The notes: generated by a model from the sequence alone, not told the origin. Numbered from the stretch's first letter, positions 9,478 to 18,439 are shown. The stretch is 64,000 nt of DNA from an uncultured Bacteriovorax sp. (GCA_946481315.1 CAMLMH010000001.1:558001-622000); one strand, 5' to 3'. Numbers and translations: made by a program.

Positions 9478-10010
9478 AAAAAATTCTTTTCTTATCACTC
9501 ATAACACTGATTGGCTGTTCTGCCCGGAAAGATAATCCGGGATATGAATTTTCACCCGACATGGTTTATTCCCAGGCCTATGAAGCTTATGATGAAAGCT
9601 CCATAACCAATAACGGAAGTGCAATGCTTACTCCACCGGAAAAATCTATTCCTCGCGGATACAAAGTCTTTGCTTACGGAGCAACAGATGATGAAAAAGA
9701 GAGAGCAGGCGCTGAGTTAACTGATCCCCGTCCCGCCGATGATAAACGAATGGCCCGCGGAAAAATGCTTTACGAAAAAATGTGTCTTGTCTGTCACGGA
9801 GTCACTGGTCAGGGAGACGGACCCATTGCCACTAAATACAGCGAACCACCGGCCTTTAACGGCCGAGCACTTCGAAACTATAACGACGGTCAGCTTTATC
9901 ACGCAATAGTCGTGGGATACGGAGATATGCCGAGCCATGCTGTTCAGCTGGACGACAATGACCGTTGGGACGTGATTCTTTATCTTCATCAATTGCAAAA
10001 AAGCGAATAG
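9474..10010 (+). CDS. actE: Alternative complex III subunit E, monoheme cytochrome c lipoprotein
   Basis: 178 residues. Lipobox LIGC puts the acylated Cys at 15. A single heme site CLVCH lies at 104-108, followed by GVTGQGDGP, with a likely Met ligand in GYGDMPSH. The fold is class I cytochrome c, typical of ActE, which receives electrons from ActA and donates to soluble acceptors. No oxidase is encoded nearby, so the natural acceptors here may be the cytochromes feeding NirS and NorC. Confidence 0.9.
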   Translation: MKKILFLSLITLIGCSARKDNPGYEFSPDMVYSQAYEAYDESSITNNGSAMLTPPEKSIPRGYKVFAYGATDDEKERAGAELTDPRPADDKRMARGKMLYEKMCLVCHGVTGQGDGPIATKYSEPPAFNGRALRNYNDGQLYHAIVVGYGDMPSHAVQLDDNDRWDVILYLHQLQKSE

Positions 10011-10021
10011 CTGAGGTTTAT

Positions 10022-11200
10022 ATGCAAAAGCAGAAATACGAAATTCATCCGCTCCTAAAAAAATATCTGATCGGCGGAATAATTGTCACACTCATTATCA
10101 CCGCAGTGTCGGGCTTTCACACACCCGTTCGGTTTTGGGTCAACATTCTGATTAACAATTTCTATTTCACGGGCATGGCGCTCTCCGGGCTTTTCTTTCT
10201 GGCCCTGCAAAATATCACCAATTCATCCTGGATGCGCAGTTATCAAAGACTTCCGGAAGCAATGATGGGTTTTTTGCCGGTTGGCCTCGTGCTGGTTTTG
10301 TTTGGTTTACTGGGAAGCCACACACTTTATGAATGGACACATTCTGAACTGGTAAAAAACGATCCCATTCTCATTAAAAAAGTCGCCTACCTGAATATGC
10401 CTTTTTTCGTTACCCGCATTATCAGCTATTTCATTATCTGGCTTTCATTTGCCTTCGTTATTAAAAAGCTAATTGCCAAGTTCAGCAGCACTAATCATGA
10501 AACAGTGACAAAACAACTCTCTTCTGTTTCGGCCATTACGATGGTGCTTTTTGCCTTAAGTTTTTCTTTTTTCAGCTACGATTTACTAATGAGTATTGAA
10601 CCTCACTGGTTCAGTACCATTTATTCCGTATACACATTCACCGGTATGTTTGTTGGTGGAATTGCCTTTATTACATTGTCATTAGTTGTTTTGCGCTCAA
10701 TGGGCTATCTAAAAGAATATGTGACGGAAAATCATTTTCACGATCTGGGAAAATGGATGTTCGGAATGAGCACGTTCTGGGCCTATATCTGGTTTTGTCA
10801 GTACATGCTGATCTGGTATTCAAACATTCCGGAAGAAACTCAATATTACATCATCCGTGATCACGGAAACTGGCGCTGGTTATTTTGGTCTAATTTTGCC
10901 ATCTCATTTGGGGTACCGTTCTTTTTGCTGATGAAGCGCGAATCGAAACGCAATTTGATCTTCCTATCGATTGCAGCTGTCGTTATTCTTGTCGGAAGAT
11001 GGATTGACCTCTATACATTAGTGGCTCCGAAAATTTATGAACACCACCATATTCTGGCCATCATCGGTCCTTATGAGATTATTTCGGCCTTCTTATTTGC
11101 CTGTTTATTTGTCCTGGTTTTCCTTTACGGACTGAGCTCCAAAACTTTAATTGTTGAGCACGATCCATACCTGGAAGAGGGAAGACACCTGGAGCAATAG
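10022..11200 (+). CDS. actF: Alternative complex III subunit F, second NrfD-like membrane subunit
   Basis: 392 residues starting at ATG 10022, with GAGG 7 nt upstream; a longer in-frame start at 9965 lies inside actE and lacks a ribosome site. About ten membrane helices match the ActF paralogue of ActC: SGFHTPVRFWVNILINNFYFTG, EPHWFSTIYSVYTFTGMFVGG, FWSNFAISFGVPFFLLM. ActF has no cofactor and may form a proton path with ActC. The operon ends here with no actG and no caa3 oxidase genes. Confidence 0.9.
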   Translation: MQKQKYEIHPLLKKYLIGGIIVTLIITAVSGFHTPVRFWVNILINNFYFTGMALSGLFFLALQNITNSSWMRSYQRLPEAMMGFLPVGLVLVLFGLLGSHTLYEWTHSELVKNDPILIKKVAYLNMPFFVTRIISYFIIWLSFAFVIKKLIAKFSSTNHETVTKQLSSVSAITMVLFALSFSFFSYDLLMSIEPHWFSTIYSVYTFTGMFVGGIAFITLSLVVLRSMGYLKEYVTENHFHDLGKWMFGMSTFWAYIWFCQYMLIWYSNIPEETQYYIIRDHGNWRWLFWSNFAISFGVPFFLLMKRESKRNLIFLSIAAVVILVGRWIDLYTLVAPKIYEHHHILAIIGPYEIISAFLFACLFVLVFLYGLSSKTLIVEHDPYLEEGRHLEQ

Positions 11201-11203
11201 ATT

Positions 11204-11593
11204 ATGGATATTGAAGTCAGACTGCTGGAAGAACAAAAATTAGAGGCTTCGTTTGACGGCTTTAAAGTCTTGGCTGATCAGCCGGAAAAAAATGGGGGTA
11301 CAAACAGTGCCCCAGGCCCCTTTGACTATTTCCTGGCCTCCACAGCGCTTTGTGCGGGCTATTTCATCAAGTCCTATTGTCTGGCCCGTAACCTGCCAAC
11401 ATCTGAGATCAAAGTTTTCCAGAGTATTAGCAGAGATCCAGAGAACAAGTACAAGATCTCTTTCAATCTAAGCATCAATGTACCTGAATCATTTTCTGAT
11501 AAAGACAAAGCGGGTTTAGTTCGTGCTGTTGAAGGTTGCACTGTGAAAAAGGCCATTGCTGAGCATCCGCAGTTCTGCGTTTCAATTAACTAA
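11204..11593 (+). CDS. OsmC-family protein
   Basis: 129 residues with the OsmC fold: GPFDYFLASTALCAGYFIKSYC (first active Cys, residue ~49) and AVEGCTVKKAIAE (second Cys, ~112). Family members reduce organic hydroperoxides or act as uncharacterised redox proteins (YhfA-like). It begins 3 nt after actF and is therefore the last gene of the act transcript. It is convergent with ccsA, overlapping it by 4 nt. Its role beside ACIII is unknown; protection from reactive species made during nitrite respiration is speculation. Confidence 0.8.
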   Translation: MDIEVRLLEEQKLEASFDGFKVLADQPEKNGGTNSAPGPFDYFLASTALCAGYFIKSYCLARNLPTSEIKVFQSISRDPENKYKISFNLSINVPESFSDKDKAGLVRAVEGCTVKKAIAEHPQFCVSIN

Positions 11594-13326
11594 TCGCTGA
11601 GCGCTTGCATTTTTTCTTTGTTGCTAGGCCCGGACCACTTCGCCTTGGCGTAAAGGGTAATGGTGAGGGCCAGCTCAATCACACCGAACATTGTTAAGTT
11701 GGTAGCGGCATCGTTACTGAAGCCGTAGGAATGAAGACCGACGTTGAGCAGGTTGACTCCAAACCAGGCCACCACAACAATGATGCTGGTGAGGGCAGTG
11801 AAGAATGCGTAGCCCAGGTCTTTGAAGTGGCGGGAGATTTTGGCGTGGGCAATCCACAAGAGCCACAGGCAGATGAGGAGAGCGCCGTTTTCCTTCGGAT
11901 CCCAGCCCCAGAAGCGGCCCCATGACTGATCCGCCCAGATACCACCCAGGATAGTCCCTAAAACGGTAAAAAAGAGGGCAAACAGCAATGTATAGTGAAT
12001 GTTGCGTTTAAGCGGAGCGGAGTCTTCCGGATTAGTGGCTTTGTATTTAAAGAGGTAGAGGTGTGCAAGCGCACTGGCCACCAGAGCACAACCGTAACCA
12101 ATACTGATGGTCACTACGTGTGTGGCCAGCCAGAAGTTAGTATCCAAAACGGCCACGATCATTGAGAGGTTATCGCCCGTTTTTTCGTAACCGTAACTTA
12201 AGAACAGAAGCATGGAGCCCAGAACCGACCCCAGAAAAAGCCCAATTTCATTTTGTTTTCTGTATTCATAGATTAGACCGATAATCACGGCGGTCCAGCC
12301 GACGAAAATGATTGATTCGTACAGGTTTGTGACCGGCGGACGCAACATAATATAACTGCGCATGCAGATCAGTGCTGTATGGATGATGACCCCAGCATAA
12401 AGAGCAAGTGAGGAGCTTTCTTTGATCCATTCTTTTTTGGCCAGGAAATAAATGGAAATAAGCAGGAAGCTTAGTACATAAAGAGCTACTGACCACTGAA
12501 CGAAATGAACTTTGTTCAGGATGGTTTCCATTTTAAAGCGTGAATCGTTTTCAGGTAGCTGTAAATGACCTGCACTTTGATTAAAGAGTTTTTGATCACC
12601 CAGCATATATCCTTTATAAAGATCATTCCAGTGACTTACTTTTTCCGTTTTCCCCTGCATGGTTTGGGACCAGGGAGTTTCCCACACAATGTCTTCTGCA
12701 GTGCCGGTAGGAATGAGAGTCAGATTAGCGAGAGTGGAATCTTCTTCGGCAATTTGTTTGAAAGCTTCTGCTTTAGGGAAGTTTTCAAGTCCAGTTGCCC
12801 GCATCAGATCGAAGTATGAATACATTCCCAGATCGCCTGCTTTAAAGTCTTTAAAGAGGAATGAAAAAGTGCGGGACATACCCATGAAGTCGGCAAAATT
12901 ATTATAGAGCTCTTTAATTTGTCTGTTCGTCAGATCGAGATAGGCTTCTTCAACTGAAAAAACCTGTTTGATAATGTCCTGATTATTTCCAAAGGCCGTA
13001 TAGAGTTCTACGAAAGTAAAATATTTCTGATCGGGAGAAAGTCCCAGCGCTGTACGCACATCGCGGTTAAAGATGTTAAAGATTTTTCTTTTGTAGGCAA
13101 TGCTTGGTTCAAACAATACTTCCGCCATCCACTGAGTAGAGGATAGATTTTCGAATTTGGATTTACCATAGATGGCCTTGAGTTTAACTCTGGAAAAAGT
13201 ATCCAGCGGTTTTACTCGTCCTTCGTGCAGGATAGGAACAAGTCCTAATTCTTTAAACTCGTTTAAAGAAGCCCACAAGGGCGTGCACAAAATCAGGCTT
13301 AGCCATATTAAAATTAGTTTTTTCAT
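11590..13326 (-). CDS. ccsA: Cytochrome c assembly protein CcsA (System II)
   Basis: 578 residues from ATG 13326 (AAGG 7 nt upstream, signal-like MKKLILIWLSLILCTPLWA). The N-terminal ~300 residues are a periplasmic extension (LGLVPILHEGRVKPLDTFSR), as in fused or long CcsA proteins of delta-type bacteria. The C-terminal half has the heme-handling core: MLRPPVTNLYES, HVVTISIGYG, and the tryptophan-rich WWD-like motif WGRFWGWDPKENGALL. With ResB it exports heme and attaches it to CxxCH sites. The start overlaps the 3' end of resB by 74 nt. Confidence 0.9.
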   Translation of the reverse strand: MKKLILIWLSLILCTPLWASLNEFKELGLVPILHEGRVKPLDTFSRVKLKAIYGKSKFENLSSTQWMAEVLFEPSIAYKRKIFNIFNRDVRTALGLSPDQKYFTFVELYTAFGNNQDIIKQVFSVEEAYLDLTNRQIKELYNNFADFMGMSRTFSFLFKDFKAGDLGMYSYFDLMRATGLENFPKAEAFKQIAEEDSTLANLTLIPTGTAEDIVWETPWSQTMQGKTEKVSHWNDLYKGYMLGDQKLFNQSAGHLQLPENDSRFKMETILNKVHFVQWSVALYVLSFLLISIYFLAKKEWIKESSSLALYAGVIIHTALICMRSYIMLRPPVTNLYESIIFVGWTAVIIGLIYEYRKQNEIGLFLGSVLGSMLLFLSYGYEKTGDNLSMIVAVLDTNFWLATHVVTISIGYGCALVASALAHLYLFKYKATNPEDSAPLKRNIHYTLLFALFFTVLGTILGGIWADQSWGRFWGWDPKENGALLICLWLLWIAHAKISRHFKDLGYAFFTALTSIIVVVAWFGVNLLNVGLHSYGFSNDAATNLTMFGVIELALTITLYAKAKWSGPSNKEKMQALSD

Positions 13327-14419
13327 TTTTACCTTTTTGCCACAGAAAATTAGAGTTAATGAGCAGGTGTAAGAGAATACCGATACAAATAATGACACTG
13401 GAAATATAAGGGAGTGCCTGTCCGATATTTTTTACAACTGAGAATTCACTGATTTCTCCATTACTGTTTTCAGAGAAAGAAGACTGATAGAAAGTATATC
13501 CTTTATAGCGAAGCGGAGAATTCATTTCAATGATCCGGCGAGATTGCATATCACCATCAATCAGGATGACTTCTGATTTGAAGCTTCGTGAAATCATTGT
13601 TCCCTGGTGAAATTTCTTTTCGAAGTTAATCAGTTTAATTGAAAAAGGAAGTGGGTAGTGTTTATTGCGAATTTCAACTGTGTATTGCTGATCACCTATA
13701 ATTACTGTCTGCGCTTTAGGCATTCCCTGATAAACTCGGTATGTTTCAGTTCCTTTTTTAGAGTTCAGACTAAATTGCAGGCAGAGAGTATTTTCAGCGG
13801 CCAGGGGCAATTCGCTGAATGCAAACTGAGTTGCAAAACCTCTTAACTGCTGATTGTTTTCAGTGTTCTGAACGAGCTGACAATTAGGATAAATTTTTTG
13901 TAAAGAAATCTTCACATCTTCAGACAGACTAAGTTGCAGGCCCTGATTGTCCTGAACGAGGTCGAATTTTCCCAGGAACTTTTCCGGAATGACAACAGAT
14001 TTTAAAACAACTTCAAACTGTTTATAGTCCTGTAATTCAGAAACTGTTTCACCTTCAGCAATAACAACACTTCCTTCTTGCGCCAGTTTGTTGGTTACCA
14101 TCGAACCAATAAGTAAGACTAAGGCACCAACGTGAGTAAGCATGATGCCTATTTTTTTGGGATTTTTAAAAGATGTTTTATAAAGGAGTTGCGAGAGTAA
14201 TCCCAAAGACATCAGGATGATAACGGCTCCTCCCCCTGGAAGAGGAATGCCTTTATAAAGGAAATATAAAGAAGAGAAATATTTTTCTTGCGAGAGAAAT
14301 AGTCCGATATTTTTCTGTTCAATAGTTCCGATAGTTAATAAAACCATTAGCCAGAGCGTGGACCAAAAGAATAAATTCAGGTCCGACAACTTCTTCAAGA
14401 TTTGATGACAATAATTCAT
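13253..14419 (-). CDS. resB: Cytochrome c assembly protein ResB/Ccs1 (System II)
   Basis: 388 residues from ATG 14419, which has AGGAG 6 nt upstream; an upstream in-frame ATG at 14476 lies within an Fnr-like operator and is rejected. There are three early membrane helices (SDLNLFFWSTLWLMVLLTIGTIEQ; VIILMSLGLL; IGIMLTHVGALVLLIGSMV) and a large periplasmic domain ending in the ResB segment SPLRYKGYTFYQSSF, then a last helix (ALPYISSVIICIGILLHLLI). It supplies reduced apocytochrome and heme handling with CcsA. It is the first gene of the ccs pair and divergent from the nir operon. Confidence 0.88.
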   Translation of the reverse strand: MNYCHQILKKLSDLNLFFWSTLWLMVLLTIGTIEQKNIGLFLSQEKYFSSLYFLYKGIPLPGGGAVIILMSLGLLSQLLYKTSFKNPKKIGIMLTHVGALVLLIGSMVTNKLAQEGSVVIAEGETVSELQDYKQFEVVLKSVVIPEKFLGKFDLVQDNQGLQLSLSEDVKISLQKIYPNCQLVQNTENNQQLRGFATQFAFSELPLAAENTLCLQFSLNSKKGTETYRVYQGMPKAQTVIIGDQQYTVEIRNKHYPLPFSIKLINFEKKFHQGTMISRSFKSEVILIDGDMQSRRIIEMNSPLRYKGYTFYQSSFSENSNGEISEFSVVKNIGQALPYISSVIICIGILLHLLINSNFLWQKGKNEKTNFNMAKPDFVHALVGFFKRV

Positions 14420-14462
14420 GCTTGCTCCTGTCTTCACTATAGAACATACAGGGTTAAAAAAC

Positions 14463-14476
14463 ATGATATGGGTCAT
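14463..14476. promoter_or_regulatory. Fnr/Dnr-like palindrome (site 3)
   Basis: ATGAT-ATGG-GTCAT is centred 50 nt upstream of the resB ATG. It is followed on the plus strand by GTTTGG, resembling the ATTTGG next to site 1. It probably controls the cytochrome c assembly genes. Confidence 0.65.
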
Positions 14477-14538
14477 GTTTGGCTTTGAGATTCATTCAGA
14501 TTGAGCAGCTAAAAAGCTGCGATTAAATTCTAAGTAAA

Positions 14539-14552
14539 GTGATATAGGTCAT
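14539..14552. promoter_or_regulatory. Fnr/Dnr-like palindrome (site 4)
   Basis: GTGAT-ATAG-GTCAT differs from the consensus only at the first base. It is centred 58 nt before the chosen start (14604) of the heme d1/nir operon and is separate from site 3, so each divergent operon has its own operator. Confidence 0.6.
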
Positions 14553-14603
14553 AATCTAAATTTTTGAATAATGCGATCATTTCAGCAGGTTGAGGTGATA
14601 GGC

Positions 14604-15179
14604 ATGACCAGTTATTTTCCGGTTTCTTTAAGATTCGACAATAAAAAAATTCTGCTCGTAGGAGCTGGAAAGATTTCAGCTTTTAAGCTGGATAAAATAC
14701 AGCAGTATAATCCTCTCCACATCAGAGTTGTCGCCCGTGAGTTCACCGAGCCGTTTTTGAAGATTAAAAACGAGCAGGTTGAATGTGTACAAAAATCATT
14801 CTCGACAGAAGATCTGAATGGCTTTGATATTGTGATTGTGGCCATTGAAGATCAAAAACTTCAAAGAGACATTTATCAACTCTGTCAGCAAAAAAACATC
14901 CTCTGCAATTGTGTTGATCTGATTGATTGTTGTGATTTTATTTTTCCTTCTATCGTTAAACGTGGTGACATCACCATCGCGATCAATTCAAACGGAAGAC
15001 TTCCTGGCTTCAGTGCAGTTTTTAAAACATACATAGAAAAACTTCTGCCAGCGAAAATTGAAGAAAAGTTTGAGGAGATTGTAAAACTTCGCAATGAACT
15101 TCCACCTGGCCCTGACCGTATGAAATATATCCGTCAAAAAGCTCAAAATTATTTTGATTCAATTATAGGAGGAGAGTAG
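14604..15179 (+). CDS. Precorrin-2 dehydrogenase / sirohydrochlorin ferrochelatase (CysG N-terminal/Met8-like)
   Basis: 191 residues from ATG 14604, preferred over 14571 because GAGG lies 8 nt upstream. YFPVSLRFDNKKILLVGAGKISAFKLD is the NAD-binding motif of CysG-N/Met8/SirC. DLIDCCDFIFPSIVKRGDITIAINSNGRLPGFS is the conserved core. The product oxidises precorrin-2 to sirohydrochlorin and may insert iron to give siroheme, the entry to heme d1. First gene of the nir operon; it ends 2 nt before nirF. Confidence 0.88.
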   Translation: MTSYFPVSLRFDNKKILLVGAGKISAFKLDKIQQYNPLHIRVVAREFTEPFLKIKNEQVECVQKSFSTEDLNGFDIVIVAIEDQKLQRDIYQLCQQKNILCNCVDLIDCCDFIFPSIVKRGDITIAINSNGRLPGFSAVFKTYIEKLLPAKIEEKFEEIVKLRNELPPGPDRMKYIRQKAQNYFDSIIGGE

Positions 15180-15181
15180 AT

Positions 15182-16270
15182 ATGAAAAATTTAATCACTC
15201 TTTCTCTGCTTGCCGTTTTGTCCACTGGTTGTGCCAGTAAAGTCGTCATTCAGGAAAATGCTAAAACCTATGTAGTCGAAAGAGAACGCGAAGCCCTTTT
15301 TGTTCTGGACGGAAAAACAGAAAAAGAAATTAAAGACCTCGGAAATCTGAATCACGCCACCATGAAGTTTCGCGGAAAGTATGGCTATCTGCTGGCCCGT
15401 GATGGTTTTATTTCTAAAATTGATACTGAGACAGATTCATTGGTTAAAAAAGTTAAGATCGGCAAAAGTGGTATTGGGATCACTTTTATTAAGTCGTATG
15501 TCGCCATAGTAAATTATGATCCGCAATCGGTTGTGCTGCTGGATGAAGATCTTAATGTCGTTAAAACAATTCTGACTGATTCCCGTAATGTCGGTATAAA
15601 AGCTTTTAAGAATTTTCTGGTTTTCTCATTAATGGATAAGAATGCTATCTGGGTTGTCGATGCCGACAAAAATTTTGAAGTTATAAAGAAACTTGAAAAT
15701 GTTGGAGAGCTTCCTTTTGATGCCCTTATTAAAGATGAAAAATATATCGTAGGTTTTTTTAACGAGGCGGCTATTGGCATTCTAGACGTTGAAAAACTGG
15801 AATATCGTAAAGTCTCACTGAAAGATATGGATGCAGCTCCCGTATATAAAGTTCCGCACTTTGGATACTGGGGAATTGTCGGTAGTACTGCTATTGTCCC
15901 GATTGTGTCCCAGAAGAAATTGCTCGTTCTCAATCTGGAAAACGGGAATCCGCAAAAAGAAATCAAACTTATCGGTGATCCCGTCTTTGCTTCAGTTTCT
16001 CCTGATAAGTCTAAACTGATTGTCAATTACAGTGGCGATAAAGAAAATTTTATCTCAGTCATTGATCTGAAAAAAATGGAAGCTGAAAAAGACATCGAAG
16101 TAGGAAGAAGAGTTATGCACCTGCGCTTTTCGCCTTCCGATGAGCGCGCCTTTGTCACAACTTATTTTGATAACCAACTAAAAGTTTTAGATACAAAAGA
16201 CTGGAAAATTCTTGAGGAACGAACCGTTGCTACACCATCAGGAATTTTTATCAGCAGTATGAAGGAGTGA
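15182..16270 (+). CDS. nirF: Heme d1 biosynthesis lipoprotein NirF
   Basis: 362 residues. The signal peptide has lipobox STGC (acylated Cys 17), then a beta-propeller with repeating blade motifs such as EREREALFVLDGKTEKEI, VVLLDEDLNVVKTI and FISVIDLKKMEAEKDIEVGRR. The length and propeller agree with NirF, a d1-domain homologue of NirS without the cytochrome part, which acts late in heme d1 synthesis in the periplasm. It precedes nirE, with the SD of nirE lying in the last codons of nirF. Confidence 0.85.
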   Translation: MKNLITLSLLAVLSTGCASKVVIQENAKTYVVEREREALFVLDGKTEKEIKDLGNLNHATMKFRGKYGYLLARDGFISKIDTETDSLVKKVKIGKSGIGITFIKSYVAIVNYDPQSVVLLDEDLNVVKTILTDSRNVGIKAFKNFLVFSLMDKNAIWVVDADKNFEVIKKLENVGELPFDALIKDEKYIVGFFNEAAIGILDVEKLEYRKVSLKDMDAAPVYKVPHFGYWGIVGSTAIVPIVSQKKLLVLNLENGNPQKEIKLIGDPVFASVSPDKSKLIVNYSGDKENFISVIDLKKMEAEKDIEVGRRVMHLRFSPSDERAFVTTYFDNQLKVLDTKDWKILEERTVATPSGIFISSMKE

Positions 16271-16272
16271 TC

Positions 16273-17052
16273 ATGAATCCAAACAAAGTTTATCTCGTAG
16301 GCGCAGGACCAGGATCGCTTGATCTACTCACCCTGAAGGCGGCTAGGCTTATTAAAGAAGCAGATGTCATCATTTATGACCGACTCGTTAGTCCGGAGAT
16401 AATGAAAACTGTTAATAGTAAGGCCATAAAGCATTATGTTGGTAAACAGGAATCAGAGCATACAATTCCTCAGGAAGAAATCAATAAACTTATCGTTCAT
16501 TATGCTCTTCTTTACAAAACGGTTGTACGTCTAAAAGGCGGCGACCCCTTCGTTTTCGGAAGAGGTGGAGAGGAAGTTCAGGAGCTTTTAAAAAATAACA
16601 TCCCCTATGAAATAGTTCCGGGAATTTCCTCTTCCATTGCATCTTTAACTTATGCTGGTATTCCCATCACTCATCGGGGGGTCTCGAATAATTTTCTGGT
16701 TATGACTGGTCATACCTGCAGTGACAATGGTCTGGATGAAATGGATTGGACTGCACTAAAAAATGTAGGAACAATCGTTATCCTGATGGGCATTCGAAAT
16801 CGATCACTTATTGCAACCAATCTGATCAAAGCAGGAAAAGACAAAAATACTCCAGTAGCCTTTATTGAAAAGGCCACTACTCCTCAACAAAATGTCATTA
16901 TCTCAACACTGGAAGAAGTTTGTCTAAATCATGTTCAAACCGAATCTCCCGCAGTGTTTGTTATTGGAGAAACTGTTAACTTTCATGAAGAGTGGAAATG
17001 GTTTTTAAAAGATCTTCCATTTTATTCTTTTGGAGTCTCCGTTGGACTATAG
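16273..17052 (+). CDS. nirE: Uroporphyrinogen-III C-methyltransferase (NirE/CobA)
   Basis: 259 residues from ATG 16273; GAAGGAG 5 nt upstream rules out the GTG at 16267. SUMT motifs are all visible: VYLVGAGPGSLDLLTLKA (SAM site), DRLVSPE, VRLKGGDPFVFGRGGEE, and VPGISSSIASLTYAGIPITHRG. It methylates uroporphyrinogen III twice with SAM to give precorrin-2. In this operon it should be the dedicated enzyme for heme d1, though it could also serve siroheme. Confidence 0.92.
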   Translation: MNPNKVYLVGAGPGSLDLLTLKAARLIKEADVIIYDRLVSPEIMKTVNSKAIKHYVGKQESEHTIPQEEINKLIVHYALLYKTVVRLKGGDPFVFGRGGEEVQELLKNNIPYEIVPGISSSIASLTYAGIPITHRGVSNNFLVMTGHTCSDNGLDEMDWTALKNVGTIVILMGIRNRSLIATNLIKAGKDKNTPVAFIEKATTPQQNVIISTLEEVCLNHVQTESPAVFVIGETVNFHEEWKWFLKDLPFYSFGVSVGL

Positions 17053-17509
17053 AGAACTGGCCGAACTGCTCATTCATCGTTACCAAACAGGTTTTCCGTT
17101 AACCAGCAGACCTTTTAAAGTTATTGCTGATGAACTGGGACTTGCAGAAGAGCAGATTATGGAAACTTTTCAGCGATTGCTGGAAGAGGGGCTTATCAGC
17201 CGTCTGGGGCCGGTTTTTACCACTCATCGTGTGGGTTACAGTTTTCTGGCCGCTATGGCCTGTCCGCAGGAAAAAATCGACAGTATCGCCGAGTTCGTCA
17301 ACAGCTTCGATGAAGTTAACCATAATTATGAACGCGAAGGTAAGCTCAACCTTTGGTTTGTTCTCACTGGTAAAGATGAAAGTCATCTCGACAGTGTTGT
17401 GAAAAAAATTGAGCAGGAAACCGGTCTCGTTGTTCATCCATTTCCAATGTTACGTCCTTTTAAAATTGATTTGTCACTAAAAGGTAAAATCGACTGGAGT
17501 CGGGTATGA
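17042..17509 (+). CDS. nirD: Siroheme decarboxylase-type protein (NirD/NirG type)
   Basis: 155 residues starting at TTG 17042, with GGAG 6 nt upstream and an 11-nt overlap with nirE. It has an AsnC/Lrp-like fold: a winged helix (LTSRPFKVIADELGLAEEQIMETFQRLLEEGLISRLGPVF), then a ferredoxin-like domain carrying HNYEREGKLNLWFVL. The HNYxR motif marks the NirD/NirG side of the family. The complex decarboxylates siroheme to 12,18-didecarboxysiroheme. The D versus G assignment is by order and is uncertain. Confidence 0.82.
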   Translation: MDYRELAELLIHRYQTGFPLTSRPFKVIADELGLAEEQIMETFQRLLEEGLISRLGPVFTTHRVGYSFLAAMACPQEKIDSIAEFVNSFDEVNHNYEREGKLNLWFVLTGKDESHLDSVVKKIEQETGLVVHPFPMLRPFKIDLSLKGKIDWSRV

Positions 17510-17970
17510 ATGAAAAAAATATTATTTCATCCATCAGTCGCGGTCTGCCAGTAAAGACCTTAACTCCTTATGCTGACCTGGCCAGCAGTCATGGTCTATC
17601 AGAAAAAGAAATCATTGAAGGAATTAAAGAATTGCTGGAACAAAAGAAAATTAAACGCTTTGGTCCGGTTGTTTCGAATCGACGAATTGGTATTAATCAA
17701 AATGCTATGGTCACTCTCAATGTTCCGGAAGAAAGTCTGGAAGAAACAGGAAATAAAATCGCCGGTTATTCTTTTGTGACTCTTTGTTATCAGCGAAAAC
17801 CTATTCCTGGTGTATGGGATTACAATTTGTATTTTATGGTTCATGGAAGTGATAAACAGGAAGTGAAAGATCAGATTCAGCAATTACTGGGAGATCTCAA
17901 AATTCCGGCCAGTTCATTCCAGATTCTGTTTTCTAAAAAATGTTACAAACAAAAGGGGGCGAGTTATTAA
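17506..17970 (+). CDS. nirL: Siroheme decarboxylase-type protein NirL
   Basis: 154 residues, start ATG overlapping the previous stop by 4 nt. The Lrp-like winged helix has IKRFGPVVSNRRIGINQNAMV. The NirL/NirH motif VTLCYQR is followed by VWDYNLYFMVHG, and the ending ILFSKKCYKQKGASY matches the characteristic NirL tail. It should pair with a NirD/NirG-type subunit in siroheme decarboxylase. Confidence 0.84.
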   Translation: MNEKNIISSISRGLPVKTLTPYADLASSHGLSEKEIIEGIKELLEQKKIKRFGPVVSNRRIGINQNAMVTLNVPEESLEETGNKIAGYSFVTLCYQRKPIPGVWDYNLYFMVHGSDKQEVKDQIQQLLGDLKIPASSFQILFSKKCYKQKGASY

Positions 17971-18439
17971 AGCAGCAGAACACTCCCCGGAGTTAACTTC
18001 TTTTGAAAAAAATGTTCTGAATCTTCTGCAGAAAGATTTTGGATTCAGCATTTCACCTTTTGTTGAGCTTGCAGCGAAGCTTGATACAAATGAAGCTCAC
18101 TTATTGGCCACTATTGAGGACTTAAAAGCTCGGGGCTTTATTACCCGGATCGGTCCGTTTTTTAATCTGGATCGCTCCAGTGGATATGTCAGTCTGGTTG
18201 CTATGAAAGTAGACGAACCACGTTTTGCAGAGGTAGCCGCTATTGTAAATTCCTTTACTGAGGTTGCTCATAACTACAAACGTCAGCATGAACTCAATAT
18301 GTGGTTTGTTCTGGCAGCTCACACCGAAGCTGAAGCCATGAGTATTTTGAAATCAATTGAACAAAAAACAGGACTTCCGACATACAACCTTCCTAAGCTT
18401 CAGGAATTTAACCTGGATCTTTACCTGGAGGTTGTATGA
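17966..18439 (+). CDS. nirG: Siroheme decarboxylase-type protein (NirG/NirD type) with probable ATT start
   Basis: The frame is open from 17867, but the first ATG/GTG/TTG is TTG 18104, in the middle of the winged helix. The domain continues upstream with clear family sequence (SFEKNVLNLLQKDFGFSISPF, then VELAAKLDTNEAHLLATIEDL), so the product must start earlier. ATT 17966 follows AGGGGG by 6 nt and overlaps the nirL stop as ATTAA, giving 157 residues, like its siblings (154-171). HNYKRQHELNMWFVLAAH is the catalytic segment. A frameshift or sequencing error could also hide a normal start, but no stop interrupts the frame. Confidence 0.8.
   Translation: MKAAEHSPELTSFEKNVLNLLQKDFGFSISPFVELAAKLDTNEAHLLATIEDLKARGFITRIGPFFNLDRSSGYVSLVAMKVDEPRFAEVAAIVNSFTEVAHNYKRQHELNMWFVLAAHTEAEAMSILKSIEQKTGLPTYNLPKLQEFNLDLYLEVV

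Noticed and set aside
9965..10021. Longer actF start inside actE
   Set aside because: No Shine-Dalgarno; ATG 10022 has GAGG at proper spacing and gives the usual ActF N-terminus.
14420..14476. Upstream start for resB at 14476
   Set aside because: It would place the start codon inside an Fnr-like palindrome; ATG 14419 has AGGAG at proper spacing.
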